The notes below the pieces were generated by a model. It was not told the DNA's origin. It saw only the letters and a program-made list of their open reading frames with translations, and ran no database searches. This document shows, piece by piece, positions 21,990-33,145 of a DNA stretch of 64,000 nucleotides; position 1 is the first letter of the stretch, and every line of letters begins with the position of its first letter. The stretch comes from Pararge aegeria (lineage: Eukaryota; Arthropoda; Insecta; Lepidoptera; Nymphalidae): contig NC_053182.1 in the NCBI RefSeq assembly GCF_905163445.1, forward strand, positions 4,154,001-4,218,000, written 5' to 3'. Made by a program: the position numbers and the translations under genes.

Positions 21990-23380
21990 CTTGCTTAGTA
22001 GCGGCTTACGAAAATACCTACTGATTAATTGTGTTCCATTAAATCGTAATGTCAAATTGGCAATATAAGGTTACCTCGCCCACTATATATAATAAAATTT
22101 GTATCAATTTTCATCGGTAAAGCGGTTGTAACAAACAAACAAAGAAACAGTCACACTTTCACATATTTTATAATATTGCTATAAGAATATGGAAGTGTAT
22201 GGTCATTTTACAATTTTATCCCTTAAGAAACTTAAAGAATTGCTCAAGTAAAACAAATACAGGAGCATTAATTTATTTCGCACCTATTTGTTTCCCGAAT
22301 AAGATGAGATCTCAAAAATGCAATACAGTTATACATAATGCCATCAAAAATATAATTTATGTAAAAATTTAAAGCCAAGATATGAGGAATATCACATTTC
22401 AATTATTTATATATAATAATTTATATAAAGATTTAGATCTCAATTCTTTATATATAAAGAATTCAGATGTAAACGCATGCCAAATTCTGTAGATAATCCT
22501 GAAATTTATTTATAAGAACATAACACCTTCTAAGAATTTAAAATCAAGACACAATATTTCTTTTTTCAGCTACAACAATGTTTGCTATTCAAAAATATAA
22601 CTTCTTAAATTTGAACAGAAGAATTATTTATAAAAAACAGATTATTTAGAATAAATTGAAGGTCCCTTTTTGACTAAAATTCATTGATTGCTGATGCTTT
22701 CCTTTGTATACGACAAATTTCAACTTTCTGGGTCATCTGGAAGCAAGTAAGGTGTGAGATTGTGGAAAATGTCAGTCACTGGAAAAAATATATTTTTACG
22801 TTAATATCTCAATAACTGTTTGAGCTGTATGATGAAATTTCGGGTTCTAGTTTATCTAAGGGATTTCAATAAATGAACCAAATTTCATGTGTTACATAGA
22901 TTTTGATTTATTAAGGAGGCAAAAGTGTCTCTGTCTTCGTGTAACGTCACGAATGTTACACGGTGCTGGAATTACTTGGCTGATGTTGGCTAGACAGCCG
23001 ATAACATTATCGTATGTCTTGATGGCTGACAGATCATCGTGTGTCTTGATAGGCTATTTCTGACAGATGTTATTGTTCAGATTTGAAATGCCAAAAATAT
23101 TTGGATTGTTTAAAGACATAAGTACTTTATAGGTACTTATAAAATTATTATCGAGGACAGGTCTCTTTCAGGGTGAGTTTGTGATTTCGCAAAATCGTCA
23201 GCTCAGCATAAATAAAAATACAATGAACTTAGAATAGTCTGAAGATTACTCTGAGGATAAAAAAATGGGAAACCAATTTATATATCGTACATTTTTGTTT
23301 AAAATTTTTAGCTTAACTAAATTAATGGGTTAATCAAAACAATACATTTTATATGTCTGTATTTAATATATTTATAATCT
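21990..23380. other. intergenic between the CP-d upstream region and CP-e
   Basis: No recognised gene or element. 22920-23060 is less AT-rich and contains two similar phrases (CGTATGTCTTGATGGCTGAC and CGTGTGTCTTGATAGGCTAT), a small degenerate tandem. Confidence 0.5.
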
Positions 23381-23382
23381 GC

Positions 23383-23388
23383 TTTATT
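23383..23388 (-). terminator. poly(A) signal of CP-e
   Basis: AATAAA on the minus strand about 80 nt after the stop codon. Confidence 0.6.
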
Positions 23389-23468
23389 TACATTTATGCG
23401 TATTTTGTACACAATATTTACACGTTGATTGGTTGAACACAAACCTACAATCTTGTTGACTATTTATT

Positions 23469-24771
23469 TTACCAGTAGCCAAGGCGAGCGGTGGGGTATC
23501 CGTATGTAGAGTATCCGGGGTACACACCGGAGTACACTGAGGGTGCGGCGTTGTACACTGAGGGTACGCTGCTGTATACTGAGGGAGTTACGTATGAGCT
23601 GGAGTAGACAGCGGGGGATGAGACTTGGGGCACGACAGAACGAGACGCAACAACTGGAGCTACAACGTTCGCGACCAGGGGCTCTTTGCGTACAACAGCG
23701 TTGAATCCATTGACGTCATCAGCTGTGTAGTCCACCACACGCTTGGTGCCATCAGGGTCGACTAAGGAGTACTGTCCTCGTACAACACCGCCGACGCGGG
23801 ATTCAACCTGGCTCTTGTAGTCCCCGGTGATGGGGTCAGCGACTCCGTAGGAGAAGCTCGTGGCTTCATCATCTTTCACAACTGGCACCACTGAGCTGGC
23901 GGCCACGGCGACGATGGCGGCGAGTACGATGAACTGTAATGAAAGAATGTAATGAAAGTATTGTTATACGATTTTTAGTTTAATGTATTTGAGAAGTCAA
24001 ATTTTTAGACAGGTTTTTTGTATCAAATTAAAAACAGGTACATACTACAGCAATAACAGCAGCGACCTCTCCACTACTTCTACTATCAACTGCGATCACC
24101 AGTCTATTTGGTGATTATAGGCCATCATCCCATCGCAAGAGGCCCTTAGTCCAGCAGTGGACTGTTATAGGATATTGATGAACACGTTACAACATTTCGA
24201 TGTTACCCGTTACTTATTAAAAAATAAAAATGATTCTTATTATCACGAAAGACTAAGTTTACAAACTTTTTTTGCTGGAAAGAAACTCCTATGGTGTTGT
24301 ACATTTTATAAAGCAAGATAAACCTATGGTATTTCTTTACTTATGAAATGTACAAGCTTGATTCATTTGAATGGTTTTTAAACTAGATTATCCCACTTCT
24401 GATGTTATGTCAAGTAGCAAAAAAGAGCCAAATGCTGCAAAACAATTAAAATGGCCAAATGTACTGTTTATCAGTTCGATAGTTTAAAATATTACTAACT
24501 ATAGACCTCGACTTCGTTTATAACGTCCTTCGTTTGGGTCAAGTAGCTCTCAATCTTTAATAAAAGACGTTAAAAGACCGAGCTAGCTATATAAGCTATG
24601 ACTGTGATTTATACAAAGTTATGGACATAGTTAGTTTGACTATAGATAGTCTAGTGGTTTTTGCGTGAAATGCATAATGAACAGTAAACGAATTAAATTA
24701 TAAGAATGTTTTGGACTAAGTTTTTATTAAATTATAACTAGAAGAAATTATTATATTTTTACCTTGTTCAT
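23469..24771 (-). CDS. RR-2 cuticular protein (CP-e), two exons
   Basis: Secreted chitin-binding cuticle protein. Exon 1 is 24771-24763 and is only 9 nt (M-N-K), one codon shorter than in the other nine genes. The intron is 24762-23934 and exon 2 23933-23469, giving 157 aa. The signal peptide is residues 1-16 (FIVLAAIVAVAAS). The RR-2 domain is about residues 29-88 (FSYGVADPITGDYKSQVESR, GQYSLVDPDGTKRVVDY). The tail is Tyr/Ser/Val-rich and ends GYPTARLGYW, the same end as CP-a, its close paralogue 21 kb away on the far side of the CP-b/c/d trio. The microexon start is supported by the TATA box and consensus splice sites. Confidence 0.92.
24044..24185 (+). mobile_element. LINE 3' fragment (CCAGCAGTGGACT family)
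   Basis: ACTGCGATCACCAGTC and CCCTTAGTCCAGCAGTGGAC followed by TGTTATAGG and a TGATGA-type end. Related pieces lie at 35640-35750, 59455-59655 and 63520-63745. Confidence 0.55.
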
Positions 24772-24789
24772 GATTGCTTGTGTCAGTGA

Positions 24790-24925
24790 TTCCCGTGGAA
24801 GTGGATATAGAGCAAACAAATTTTGGGCTTTTATATATTTCGCACATCTGGCACATATTAAATGGATACTGGTTGATCTTTAGAAACTAGTAATTATCAT
24901 TATATGGTATATTATAGTCATTAAA
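24790..24925 (-). promoter_or_regulatory. CP-e core promoter and upstream block
   Basis: TATAAAA is on the minus strand at 24835-24829. A partial upstream block (plus-strand ATACTGGTTGATCTTTAGAA and ATAGTCATTAAA) lies at 24866-24925, more diverged than in CP-b, c and d. Confidence 0.65.
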
Positions 24926-25174
24926 TTGTTCCGGAAACATGAAGCCGTTATTTGTTATAATGTCTTAAGGATCTGAATTATGTTGCGGCGCTTAGATAAC
25001 TTTTTTAACAAATTCTAAAAAAGAGGATTTATTTGATTATTCATTCTGACTATTTATTATACTCGTACGCTACGCTCGCTACTACGGTCGCTTTGGCTGT
25101 GTCCATGACTTCAACCACTTGTTAAAAAAAACGAATCTTAATAATTAAGCTACTATTATAAATGCGAACGTGTG

Positions 25175-25375
25175 TTTGTTTGTTTGCTACCAGGCTTTAT
25201 CTCATGAACCGAGATAGTTAGACAACTGAAATTTTCACAGGTGATCTATTTATGTTGACGCTATAACAACTCCTAGACATCACATACTACAAATATACAT
25301 GATTTTTTGCCGTTTTTATATACTCGTATAATAGTTCGGAGCTTTTCATGCGCGACTTGACCAGTTTCTTACAAA
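25175..25375 (+). repeat. dispersed repeat H, copy 1
   Basis: CCAGGCTTTATCTCATGAAC, GACAACTGAAATTTTCACAG and GCTATAACAACTCCTAGACA; related to 26434-26622. Confidence 0.45.
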
Positions 25376-25784
25376 TAAGATAACGTAAGTCTAGTCCACT
25401 GTCCACATACAACGTTCTAACGTAGATACCTTCGACTCGTGAGATAACTTTCTGTAAACTTTCTTTGTGGTTCCAAAATGGAGAAACAGGTATATAAAGA
25501 AATAATTCTATATCAGTGGACTCACTTACTCACACATAAATAATAATTTAGAATTTTGTTCAAACGTGTTGCAGCGATCTGTGCCGTATGGTACGCAATG
25601 TTGATTTGTAGCTACAAATGTATATCTTTAAACAATTTATTAAAATACATTGATTGTTCCGTTTAAATATAAAATTTAACCATCAAAACAACCAAACAGA
25701 AACCATTACACCCTTTCGTTTCACACAACATAGAATAAAATGATTGCTCAATTGTAAAATATTGATCTTGAAAAAAGCCACTAC

Positions 25785-25912
25785 CCAGTTCTTTCACAGC
25801 TTCTTCTCAGTAGAATTGGCTTCGCCAGCAAACGATAGACTCTACAAATAGACAACTTTAAAGTTTCAAAGAAGTTAAGAAGGCCTGCTTGAAATCATTT
25901 AATTTGATTGCA
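25785..25912 (+). mobile_element. diverged LINE 3' UTR fragment
   Basis: A weaker match to the same family (ACAGCTTCTTCTCAGTAGAA, GGCCTGCTTGAAATCATTTA). Confidence 0.5.
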
Positions 25913-26433
25913 AATGGTACAGTTCTGAAAAACAGTAATGCGGTTTTTTTTTGCAGGCTCTAATGTTACCGGATATTTAAACATTTTTTAATATGTTTTT
26001 TTTTAAATACATAAGCAACGCACGTTACGTAAAGCAAGCAGAACCTAAATACAAAGACAGATCATCTTGTGTCTTACACAACTGAGATAAGAAACAGATA
26101 ATCTGATTAATCGATCTTAAAGTAAATTATCAATAATCCCGGTTGTGCAAATTAAAATACCTAGATATGTACTCTTTATTGAATGTTGCGTCAGTGAATT
26201 ATTAAGGTCCATTGACATAAAATACTTTCTACAGAAACATTTTTATAAGTAGTAACAATATGAGTAGTTTACAGTGTATTTGGTAACGCAAATCAGCGAT
26301 ACCTTATGTGTAAAAATTATATGGAGGTAACCCAATGTTTTACCGTACATACAAAATTAAACATTTGCACCTTAAACACCTAGTCTATTGTCACTTTTGC
26401 TTACCTAAAAATATGGAAATAATCTTGCCTTTA

Positions 26434-26622
26434 TAGGGTTCCGTACCCAAAGGGTAAAATGGGATACTGTAAATAACTCCGCTGCTCGTCTGTTTGTCAC
26501 CAGGCTGCATTTTTATGCAGCATTTGGCTCTCATGAACCGAGATAGGAAGACGGTTTTCACAGATGATGTATGACTGTTGCAGCTATAACAAGAAATACT
26601 AAAAATGAATAAAATAAATATT
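26434..26622 (+). repeat. dispersed repeat H, copy 2
   Basis: GGGTTCCGTACCCAAAGGGT, TGTCACCAGGCTGCATTTTT, TCATGAACCGAGATAGGAAG and AATAAAATAAATATTTAAGG. The family B SINE follows directly. Confidence 0.5.
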
Positions 26623-26626
26623 TAAG

Positions 26627-26865
26627 GGGGCTCTCTGGTGCAACGGTGAGCGACCTGAATTTAAGTGGGAGGTCCCTGATTCGATTCCCGGGGCAATTTG
26701 GGCATTTATAATTTCTGAATGATCTCCGGTCTAGTCTGGTGGGAGGCTTCGGCCGTGGCTGGTTACCACAAAGACAAAGACGTTCCGGTACAATGTCGCA
26801 CAGAAACCAATTAGGAGTATCGGTTTAATACAACTGCCACATTCCCTAACAAGCTAGCACGCTGC
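26627..26865 (+). mobile_element. SINE family B
   Basis: tRNA-like head (GGTGCAACGGTGAGCGACC; B box GATTCGATTCCC), then GGCTTCGGCCGTGGCTGGTT and ACGTTCCGGTACAATGTCGC. The head lies directly after repeat H. Confidence 0.7.
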
Positions 26866-26930
26866 CAAAAAAAAACCCGACTCGCTCATGGCCTGTTTTT
26901 TTACAATAATTTTTCTGTCTTGCAACCTTT

Positions 26931-27045
26931 TGACGGCCGATTGGCGCAGTGGGCAGCGACTCTGCTTTCTGAGTCCAAGGCCGTGGGTTCGATTCCCACG
27001 ACGGGAAAATGTTTGTATGATGAACATGAATGTTTTTCAGTGTCT
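26931..27045 (+). mobile_element. SINE family A, head and first body part
   Basis: GACGGCCGATTGGCGCAGTG, GGTTCGATTCCCACGACGGG and AACATGAATGTTTTTCAGTG, then cut off. Confidence 0.8.
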
Positions 27046-27828
27046 GCACGCCAGAGCGGATGTGCGTTTAGAGCTTCTTCACGCATCCGCTCCGCGGCCT
27101 CCTAAATTCTTAATTCTTAAATTACCCTGCCTGGTATATGTCTAAAGAACCCGTGACTTCCAAAGTGCACACTACTGTTCCTGGGAGGTCGTCAAAAATG
27201 AACAACCGAATTGGCTACACAATACCAGTCAACACTTCTGTTTGTTAAACTAACCACTAATCTGAAGCGATGATTTCACGTCGGCATTACATTGATCGGC
27301 AAACCCGGGTTTAGTTGGTTTGTTTGTAAGTTTGTCATCTATTTTTGTCTCAACCAGTGACCACTGTATTAAGCTTAATGAAATTTGACATTGTAACTTT
27401 TATTACGGATTAGCACCGGGAAACTGGTCCCGCTGTAAAACAATGTCTATGTCAACAATGTACTCGTATATGTATTGCACTAATCATGTTATACATGCAA
27501 TGTTTAAAGGTTAAAATGTTGATTGCATGCATCCAAGAAGTTTTTAAGTGCCTAAAAATAAATTTTATTTCAGTGAAATTAATAAAAAATTACTTGGACA
27601 AACTCGCGAGCAACAGCTATCAACGAATAAAAAAAAAAAGATTATGCAAATCTTTCATAGGTTCAATACGTGACAATTTCCTTACATTGATTTTGACAAT
27701 GGTAGGAAAAAACAAAAGAATTATGTTCTAACTTGTCCTCTGGAGCTTCCGTGCGCAGCATATAAAGGTTAACGGGTACACTCGTAGATACACAAAAGAA
27801 AAATACGTAAGATTAATATAAAAGGTCG

Positions 27829-27834
27829 TTTAAT
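27829..27834 (-). terminator. possible poly(A) signal of CP-f
   Basis: The variant ATTAAA on the minus strand about 120 nt after the stop; no canonical AATAAA is at the expected distance. Confidence 0.35.
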
Positions 27835-27953
27835 TTATCATTTTCATCGTTACATATGCATAAATATGTACAAAATAAAATTATTTACAAGGCAGTTTCG
27901 TACGGCTTATACTAAGGCAATAAAATAGGGCCTTATAAAGGCTTCGTTGTGAT

Positions 27954-29214
27954 TCACCAGTAGTTAAGGGGGAGGGACTTTACTCCGTAGGAGTTGTAGT
28001 AAGGGGCGGCGTAACTGCGTACCCAGGGGGCTGAGGCGTACAGAGAGGGAGAGGCGACTACGCTTGGTGCAGCGTAAGTTTGGGCAGCTACAACTGATGG
28101 GGCAGATGCGTAATATGTAGGAGTGGCAATACGGGAAGCGTAGACTGGAGCAGAACCAGCGTAGACTGGGGACGAGGCAGCGTAGACTTGTGAAGAAGAA
28201 GCGTAGACTGGGGAAGATGAAGCATAGACCGCAGGAGCAGAAACAGTACGGGTAACAACTGGGTTGGATGCGGTGTAGATGGAAGGAGCGGCGTAAGTAC
28301 GGGCAGCGTATACCGGGGCAGACGCAGCGTAGTAACCGGGAGCGGCGTAAGTGCGGGCAGCAACCACAGCTGGGGCAGATGCAACAACAGTAGGGGCAGA
28401 TGCAACAACGGCTGGGGCAGATGCATAGACAGCTGGGGCAGAAGCAACAACAGGCGCGGCAACAGTACGAGCGGTGACAACTGCGGGAGCTACTGCGGCT
28501 ACTGGAGCGGCAGCAACAACGGGGTCTTTACGCACAACCGCGTTGAATCCATTAACATCATCTGCAGCGTAGTCCACAGTGCGCTTGGTACCGTCAGCGT
28601 CCAACAGCGAGTATTGTCCTTTAACAACACCGCCGACGCGTGTTTCGACTTGGCTCTTGTAGTCACCAGTGTAGGGGTCTGCCACATCGTAAGCGAAGCT
28701 TGTGTAGTCGGTGTCTGCTGCTGCGACCTGGGCCACTGGCACCACTGAGCTGTGGGCCACGGCGACCAGAGCGGCGAGTACTACTACCAACTGAAACATC
28801 CATAATAATAGTTTGAACATAACGCTTTTTACTGGGGTTTTAAAACTCTTTAATTTACCCATATTATACTAAAAAGAAAAGTATCCTATGCCCGTTTCTA
28901 TGATGCAGGCTACCTCAAAACCGCAAAACTTCACAAAGTTTATGCGATGCGTAGGTAACCACGGCTTAATTTTTAAATCCTTCGGAAACTTTATCTTTGT
29001 GCAAGAGTCTATTATGTCTATTTCCAGGGTGCAAGCTAAAAATGTGATAATCTATACTAATGTTATAAAGAAGAAAGATTTTTTTGTTAGTTTGTACCGA
29101 ATAGGCTCTGAAAGTACTGGACAAAGTTCACCATTTTTTTGCCAAAAGAAAGTTAAACTATGTTATATACATATAAATATAAATATATATATATACTTAG
29201 GAGTAGAGTAGGAA

Positions 29215-29251
<37 letters not shown>

Positions 29252-30843
29252 TATATATATACTTAGGAGGAAGAAAATTGGAGGTCCTTAAGAAAATTGC
29301 AGTGAAAGTTTTTCCAATAAAATTAATTATTTGGGGTGCGCTAAGAAAACTATTGATGATCCATTATATTAATGTAGAACACAATTAAAGTACTCGTTAT
29401 TTCCTGCAAAATAATCGGCAAGGAAATATATTTAAATATCATATTAAATCCGCAATTGAAGTCTAACGATAAGCGTTTTAAAATTTTACTAGATCGCCGG
29501 TAAAAACAAAAAAAACATCAGTATTCATTCAAATAGGAAGACAAAAAGAAAAAAATAATTACTTTTTGGTTTTAAGTACCGTATATGCGTTTCATTTTTT
29601 ATTGATTTGTATAAAGATATATGAAATGAAATTGAAAAATTATTGGCAACAGCGATGTTCGATCACTGATAAATTATGAGAAGGCTATTGTAATATTTAC
29701 TATATTACATCGATTTAATCTTAAAACTTATTAATATCTTTAAGATAAATGCGATAGAATAATGTTTCATTGATACTTGAATGAGCATTACATTGTTACG
29801 TACCCAATTAAGATTCTCATTGCGTCATTTTTTTTTTTAATTTGTAAGGCTAACTCGTTTAATGCCAAATATCGGTTGGAATATTAAGTGCTGTCTGTGA
29901 AATATAATAGACAAGCATGCAATTGAAGATCCTGTTTAAAAAGAAGACAAGTATAATAGGTTGATATGCTTGGATATATGCGGCATAAAAGGTATTTCTC
30001 TGGGTTCTCAAACATATCTATGCAAAAGAACCAATCTTTTCGCACTTCAAATATTATTCAATTCAATTGTATATGTAGAAGTGTCTTGATTTATTACGTT
30101 TTCAAAATCCACATTCAAAAATATTTATGCACTCAATACGAAAATCTAAGAGTAGTAGTAGTAGAGTAGAGAGTAGAGTAGTAAGCTAGCGTCAAATAAT
30201 TAGTAGAACTTCAAAAAAAATTTACTGCAAATCCTTTTTGTCAAAAAACTCGTTGCAGTGGAAAACCCGGAGATTTAAATTTTATTATATCGTTTTTTTT
30301 ATTTCTGTCTTAGTTTTTTATTAATATGTCAATTATATTAATGAAAAATTACGACTTTAATATAAAGATTGTCACTCCTAAAATCGTATTTAAAGACCTA
30401 ATGTTATTATTTGACGTGATTTTTCGCCAATACAGCAAACGTTAATTAATAGTATCGATTACAATTATAATTGAAGGCTGCCTTAAATGAATTTTACAAT
30501 AAAACTAAACAATTTCTTAACTCAAGAAATTAATTACTCTTTAAAACTTTGTCTAGTCCAGAACTCTTACAGCATTAGTTTTAAGTTAACCAATGTAAGT
30601 ACCTATCACCACACACATACAGTAAAAAATATGTATGAACGATGCAAATGAGTCTATCGAATTATTTTAATATATAAGTTTTTTTTTAATTGAAAAACTT
30701 CTTCATCCAATGAAAGAAGATAGAAAGATATAAATACTAATAAGACACGATCACACTCTCTCACGAATAAAGCCTAGTCGTTGATCAAATGGAATCTAAA
30801 ACACTATGTCACAACACTATAAAATATTCACCTTAGTTGCCAT
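27954..30843 (-). CDS. RR-2 cuticular protein with Ala-Pro-Val tail (CP-f), two exons
   Basis: Secreted chitin-binding cuticle protein, the longest in the window. Exon 1 is 30843-30832 (M-A-T-K), the intron 30831-28791 (2041 nt, donor GTGAAT), and exon 2 28790-27954, giving 282 aa. The signal peptide is residues 1-18 (LVVVLAALVAVAHS). The RR-2 domain is about 33-95 (FAYDVADPYTGDYKSQVETR, GQYSLLDADGTKRTVDYAAD). The remaining 185 or so residues are dominated by ASAPAVV, ARTYAAP and YASSSPVYA repeats, the AAPA/V type of motif known from arthropod cuticle proteins. An open frame continues upstream of exon 2 through the acceptor to in-frame ATGs at 28862 and 28820. The microexon lies next to the only good TATA box, so I take it as the start. 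Confidence 0.92.
29042..29345 (+). repeat. dispersed repeat I, copy 2, inside the CP-f intron
   Basis: GGCTCTGAAAGTACTGGACA, CCTTAAGAAAATTGCAGTGA and TTATTTGGGGTGCGCTAAGA, expanded by (TA)n stretches at about 29165-29270. Confidence 0.5.
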
Positions 30844-30864
30844 TGCTGCTTTGACAAGTGAATC

Positions 30865-30912
30865 TCGGGGAATGAGTACAGATCATAGGTACTGGGAGCT
30901 TTTATATGGATC
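30865..30912 (-). promoter_or_regulatory. CP-f core promoter
   Basis: TATAAAA is on the minus strand at 30906-30900, about 60 nt before the ATG. The upstream block of CP-a to CP-e is not recognisable here. Confidence 0.7.
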
Positions 30913-31419
30913 GGATATACGCGGGCGGGCTTCACCGCATGATATTTAAAAACGCGTATGGTATACTGTGGATCCGGAAACGCAAGGCCGTTTGTTGGAA
31001 AGCACAAAGAAATGAGTCGAGACATGTCATTAACGGTAGCGCGTTATTCATTTATTCCTGTATGATTTTATAATTTTTAGAGTTCCGCAACATTCTGTAA
31101 TATACCTTTAGTCGTGTTATGAGCAATATAAAATAAGACTTCTTTCACTCATAGTTCATGGGAAATTGTAGGCAAAAGACCACCTGCTGTAGAAAAACTT
31201 GGCTGAGATATGTATTCTAAAGTTCTGTACAGCTGTTACTAAAGTACACATAGCCATAATGTTTGCTAATGCAAGAAGAACGTTATCATAAGAGTGCCAA
31301 GCCTTTACAGTTTCTGATCGTCGATCATATAGAGCTTCATACAATAAAGGTAGCCTGTTGATTTTATATAAAATACTTGTTTTTAAAGACTATATCACAA
31401 AAAAATACTTTATAATTTA

Positions 31420-31537
31420 AAGAACCACCAATCCGCACTGGGCAAACTTGATGGTCTAAGGCCTAAACCTTATGAGAAGGCTCATTATGGGAGGAAACCC
31501 GTGCCCTGTAGTGGGGCGGTAATGGGTTGATATGATG
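31420..31537 (+). mobile_element. SINE family C, 3' half
   Basis: CACCAATCCGCACTGGGCAA, AACCCGTGCCCTGTAGTGGG and GGTTGATATGATGA; no head. Confidence 0.65.
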
Positions 31538-31756
31538 AATTTAAAGAAAATACACATTTTGCCAACGTTTTACCTTTAATATATCTCAGATCAGGGTCAG
31601 CGGAAAATGAAGGTGTAAGAACCATGATACTGTATTTTAATTGCCAATAAGCAATTTTGTATAACATCTTCGTTGCATATACGCAGTACAACAACGAATA
31701 TAATGTTGGTCTCACATGGTCCATAGTTCGACATTCTTTCAATCGGCATTCATTTG

Positions 31757-31993
31757 ACGTCCGATTGGCGCAGTGGGCAGCGACCCTTCGATTCCCACAA
31801 CTGGACAATGTTTGTGTGATGAACATGAATGTTTTTCAGTGTCTGGGTGTTTATCTTTATATTATAAGTATTTATGTATATTATTCATATAATTATTCAT
31901 CAGTCATCTTAGTACCCATAACACAAGCTATGCTTACTTTGGGGCTAGATGGCGATGTGTGTATTGTCGTAGTATATTTATTTATTTATTTAT
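31757..31993 (+). mobile_element. SINE family A with deletion in the tRNA head
   Basis: The head runs from GATTGGCGCAGTGGGCAGCG directly to TTCGATTCCC, so most of the A-box to B-box spacer is missing. The body is complete to the (TTTA)n tail. Confidence 0.8.
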
Positions 31994-32597
31994 ATTCTAA
32001 TAATAGCATTTTTACGCCTTGTATTTGTTTATATATAATCTATTATTATTATTATTATTATATAAAAGACTAAGCAGCTTTCGCTGATGCGTCTATATAA
32101 TTTCTTGCGCTCTTTGTCTTTTTGATGTTTATCCAGTCTTAAACTGATTCAGTGATTCTGCAGTCAAGGCATTCCACATTTGTTTAACTCTTATATTGCT
32201 GATAAAGTCCTATGTTGTTATTTATTTGAAGCAATAATTATAATGTTGTGACATAGTACGGAATCCTTTGTATGCGTGTTCGAGTCGTACTTTACCAATT
32301 TTAATAGGTCATACAGCAATAATTATTATATTATTATACTCGACATATTATAGTTATCAACTATGATTGTTTGTAAACTGATCGATAAGTACACGCAATT
32401 ATGTTTGGCATTCTCCATTCCCGTGTTTCGTAAAGGAACTAGGAATACATATTCCTTTTAATGATCAATTTAATGTGTACAATTTCAGTGTAAATCACGG
32501 TCATAGATAACTGCTGCTTACTTTATTTGTTGTTTCAAAGGATAAAGGGCATTGTTTATTGTGCGCAAATAATGAATATTAACTTTAAACGAATTAT

Positions 32598-32675
32598 ATA
32601 TTAAAATTCAAATTCAAATTCATTTATTTCAAGTAGGCCTACTTTATAAGCACTTTTGAAACGTCAAGTATGCAT
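32598..32675 (-). mobile_element. LINE 3' tail fragment
   Basis: Plus-strand ATTCAAATTCAAATTCATTT then ATTTCAAGTAGGCCTACTTT: the reverse of the TTTGAA-tail LINE end, abutting a Helitron-like element. Confidence 0.6.
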
Positions 32676-32856
32676 TAGACAAGCGGACCCCAGCGCCATC
32701 TGTCGGGGTGATTTATGAATCTAAACCATCCAAGGTGCCACCCAAAGTGACCCACACGCACCCAAAGGCATACCAAAAAATTCATTCAAATCGGTCCAGC
32801 CGTTAAGGAGGAGTTCAGTGACATACACACGCACACAAGAATTATATATATAAAGA
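32676..32856 (-). mobile_element. short Helitron-like element, family N, copy 1
   Basis: Minus strand begins A|TCTTTATATATATAATTCTT at 32856, then TGTGTGCGTGTGTATGTCAC, GGCTGGACCGATTTGAATGA and ends near GACAGATGGCGCTGGGGTCC. The final CTAG is mutated. Confidence 0.6.
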
Positions 32857-32997
32857 TATTAGAGGAATGTGCAGCGTCCTAACAAACAAATGTCAGTTTT
32901 TGAATGCGCAAAATATTAATTTTAGTAGTTTGTGTAATAAAATAAATAAATAAAAAGTAAGTTTATAGTTTATTTTACGCCACAATAAAGTAACCCT

Positions 32998-33145
32998 GGG
33001 CCGCAATTTCACCTGGTGGTAAGTGATGATACAGTTCAAGCCTAAGCTGTTAGAGATTTCACAGTTATATTAAACCCATACCCTCTGTGTGGCATCGTAT
33101 CGAAACGCTAAGTTGTTAGGCGGTACGACTATGAGATGGAGTGAC
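32998..33145 (-). mobile_element. SINE family B, 3' part
   Basis: Plus strand CGCAATTTCACCTGGTGGTA and GTGATGATACAGTTCAAGCC, with a degraded body. Confidence 0.5.

Noticed and set aside
26931..27010. tRNA gene suggested by A and B box-like sequence
   Set aside because: The head continues into a SINE body found at ten places; the acceptor stem and anticodon arm are not intact. The same holds for the other SINE heads.
28088..28480. 130-codon Leu/Pro-rich frame over CP-f
   Set aside because: Frame-shifted reading of the Ala-Pro-Val repeat region.
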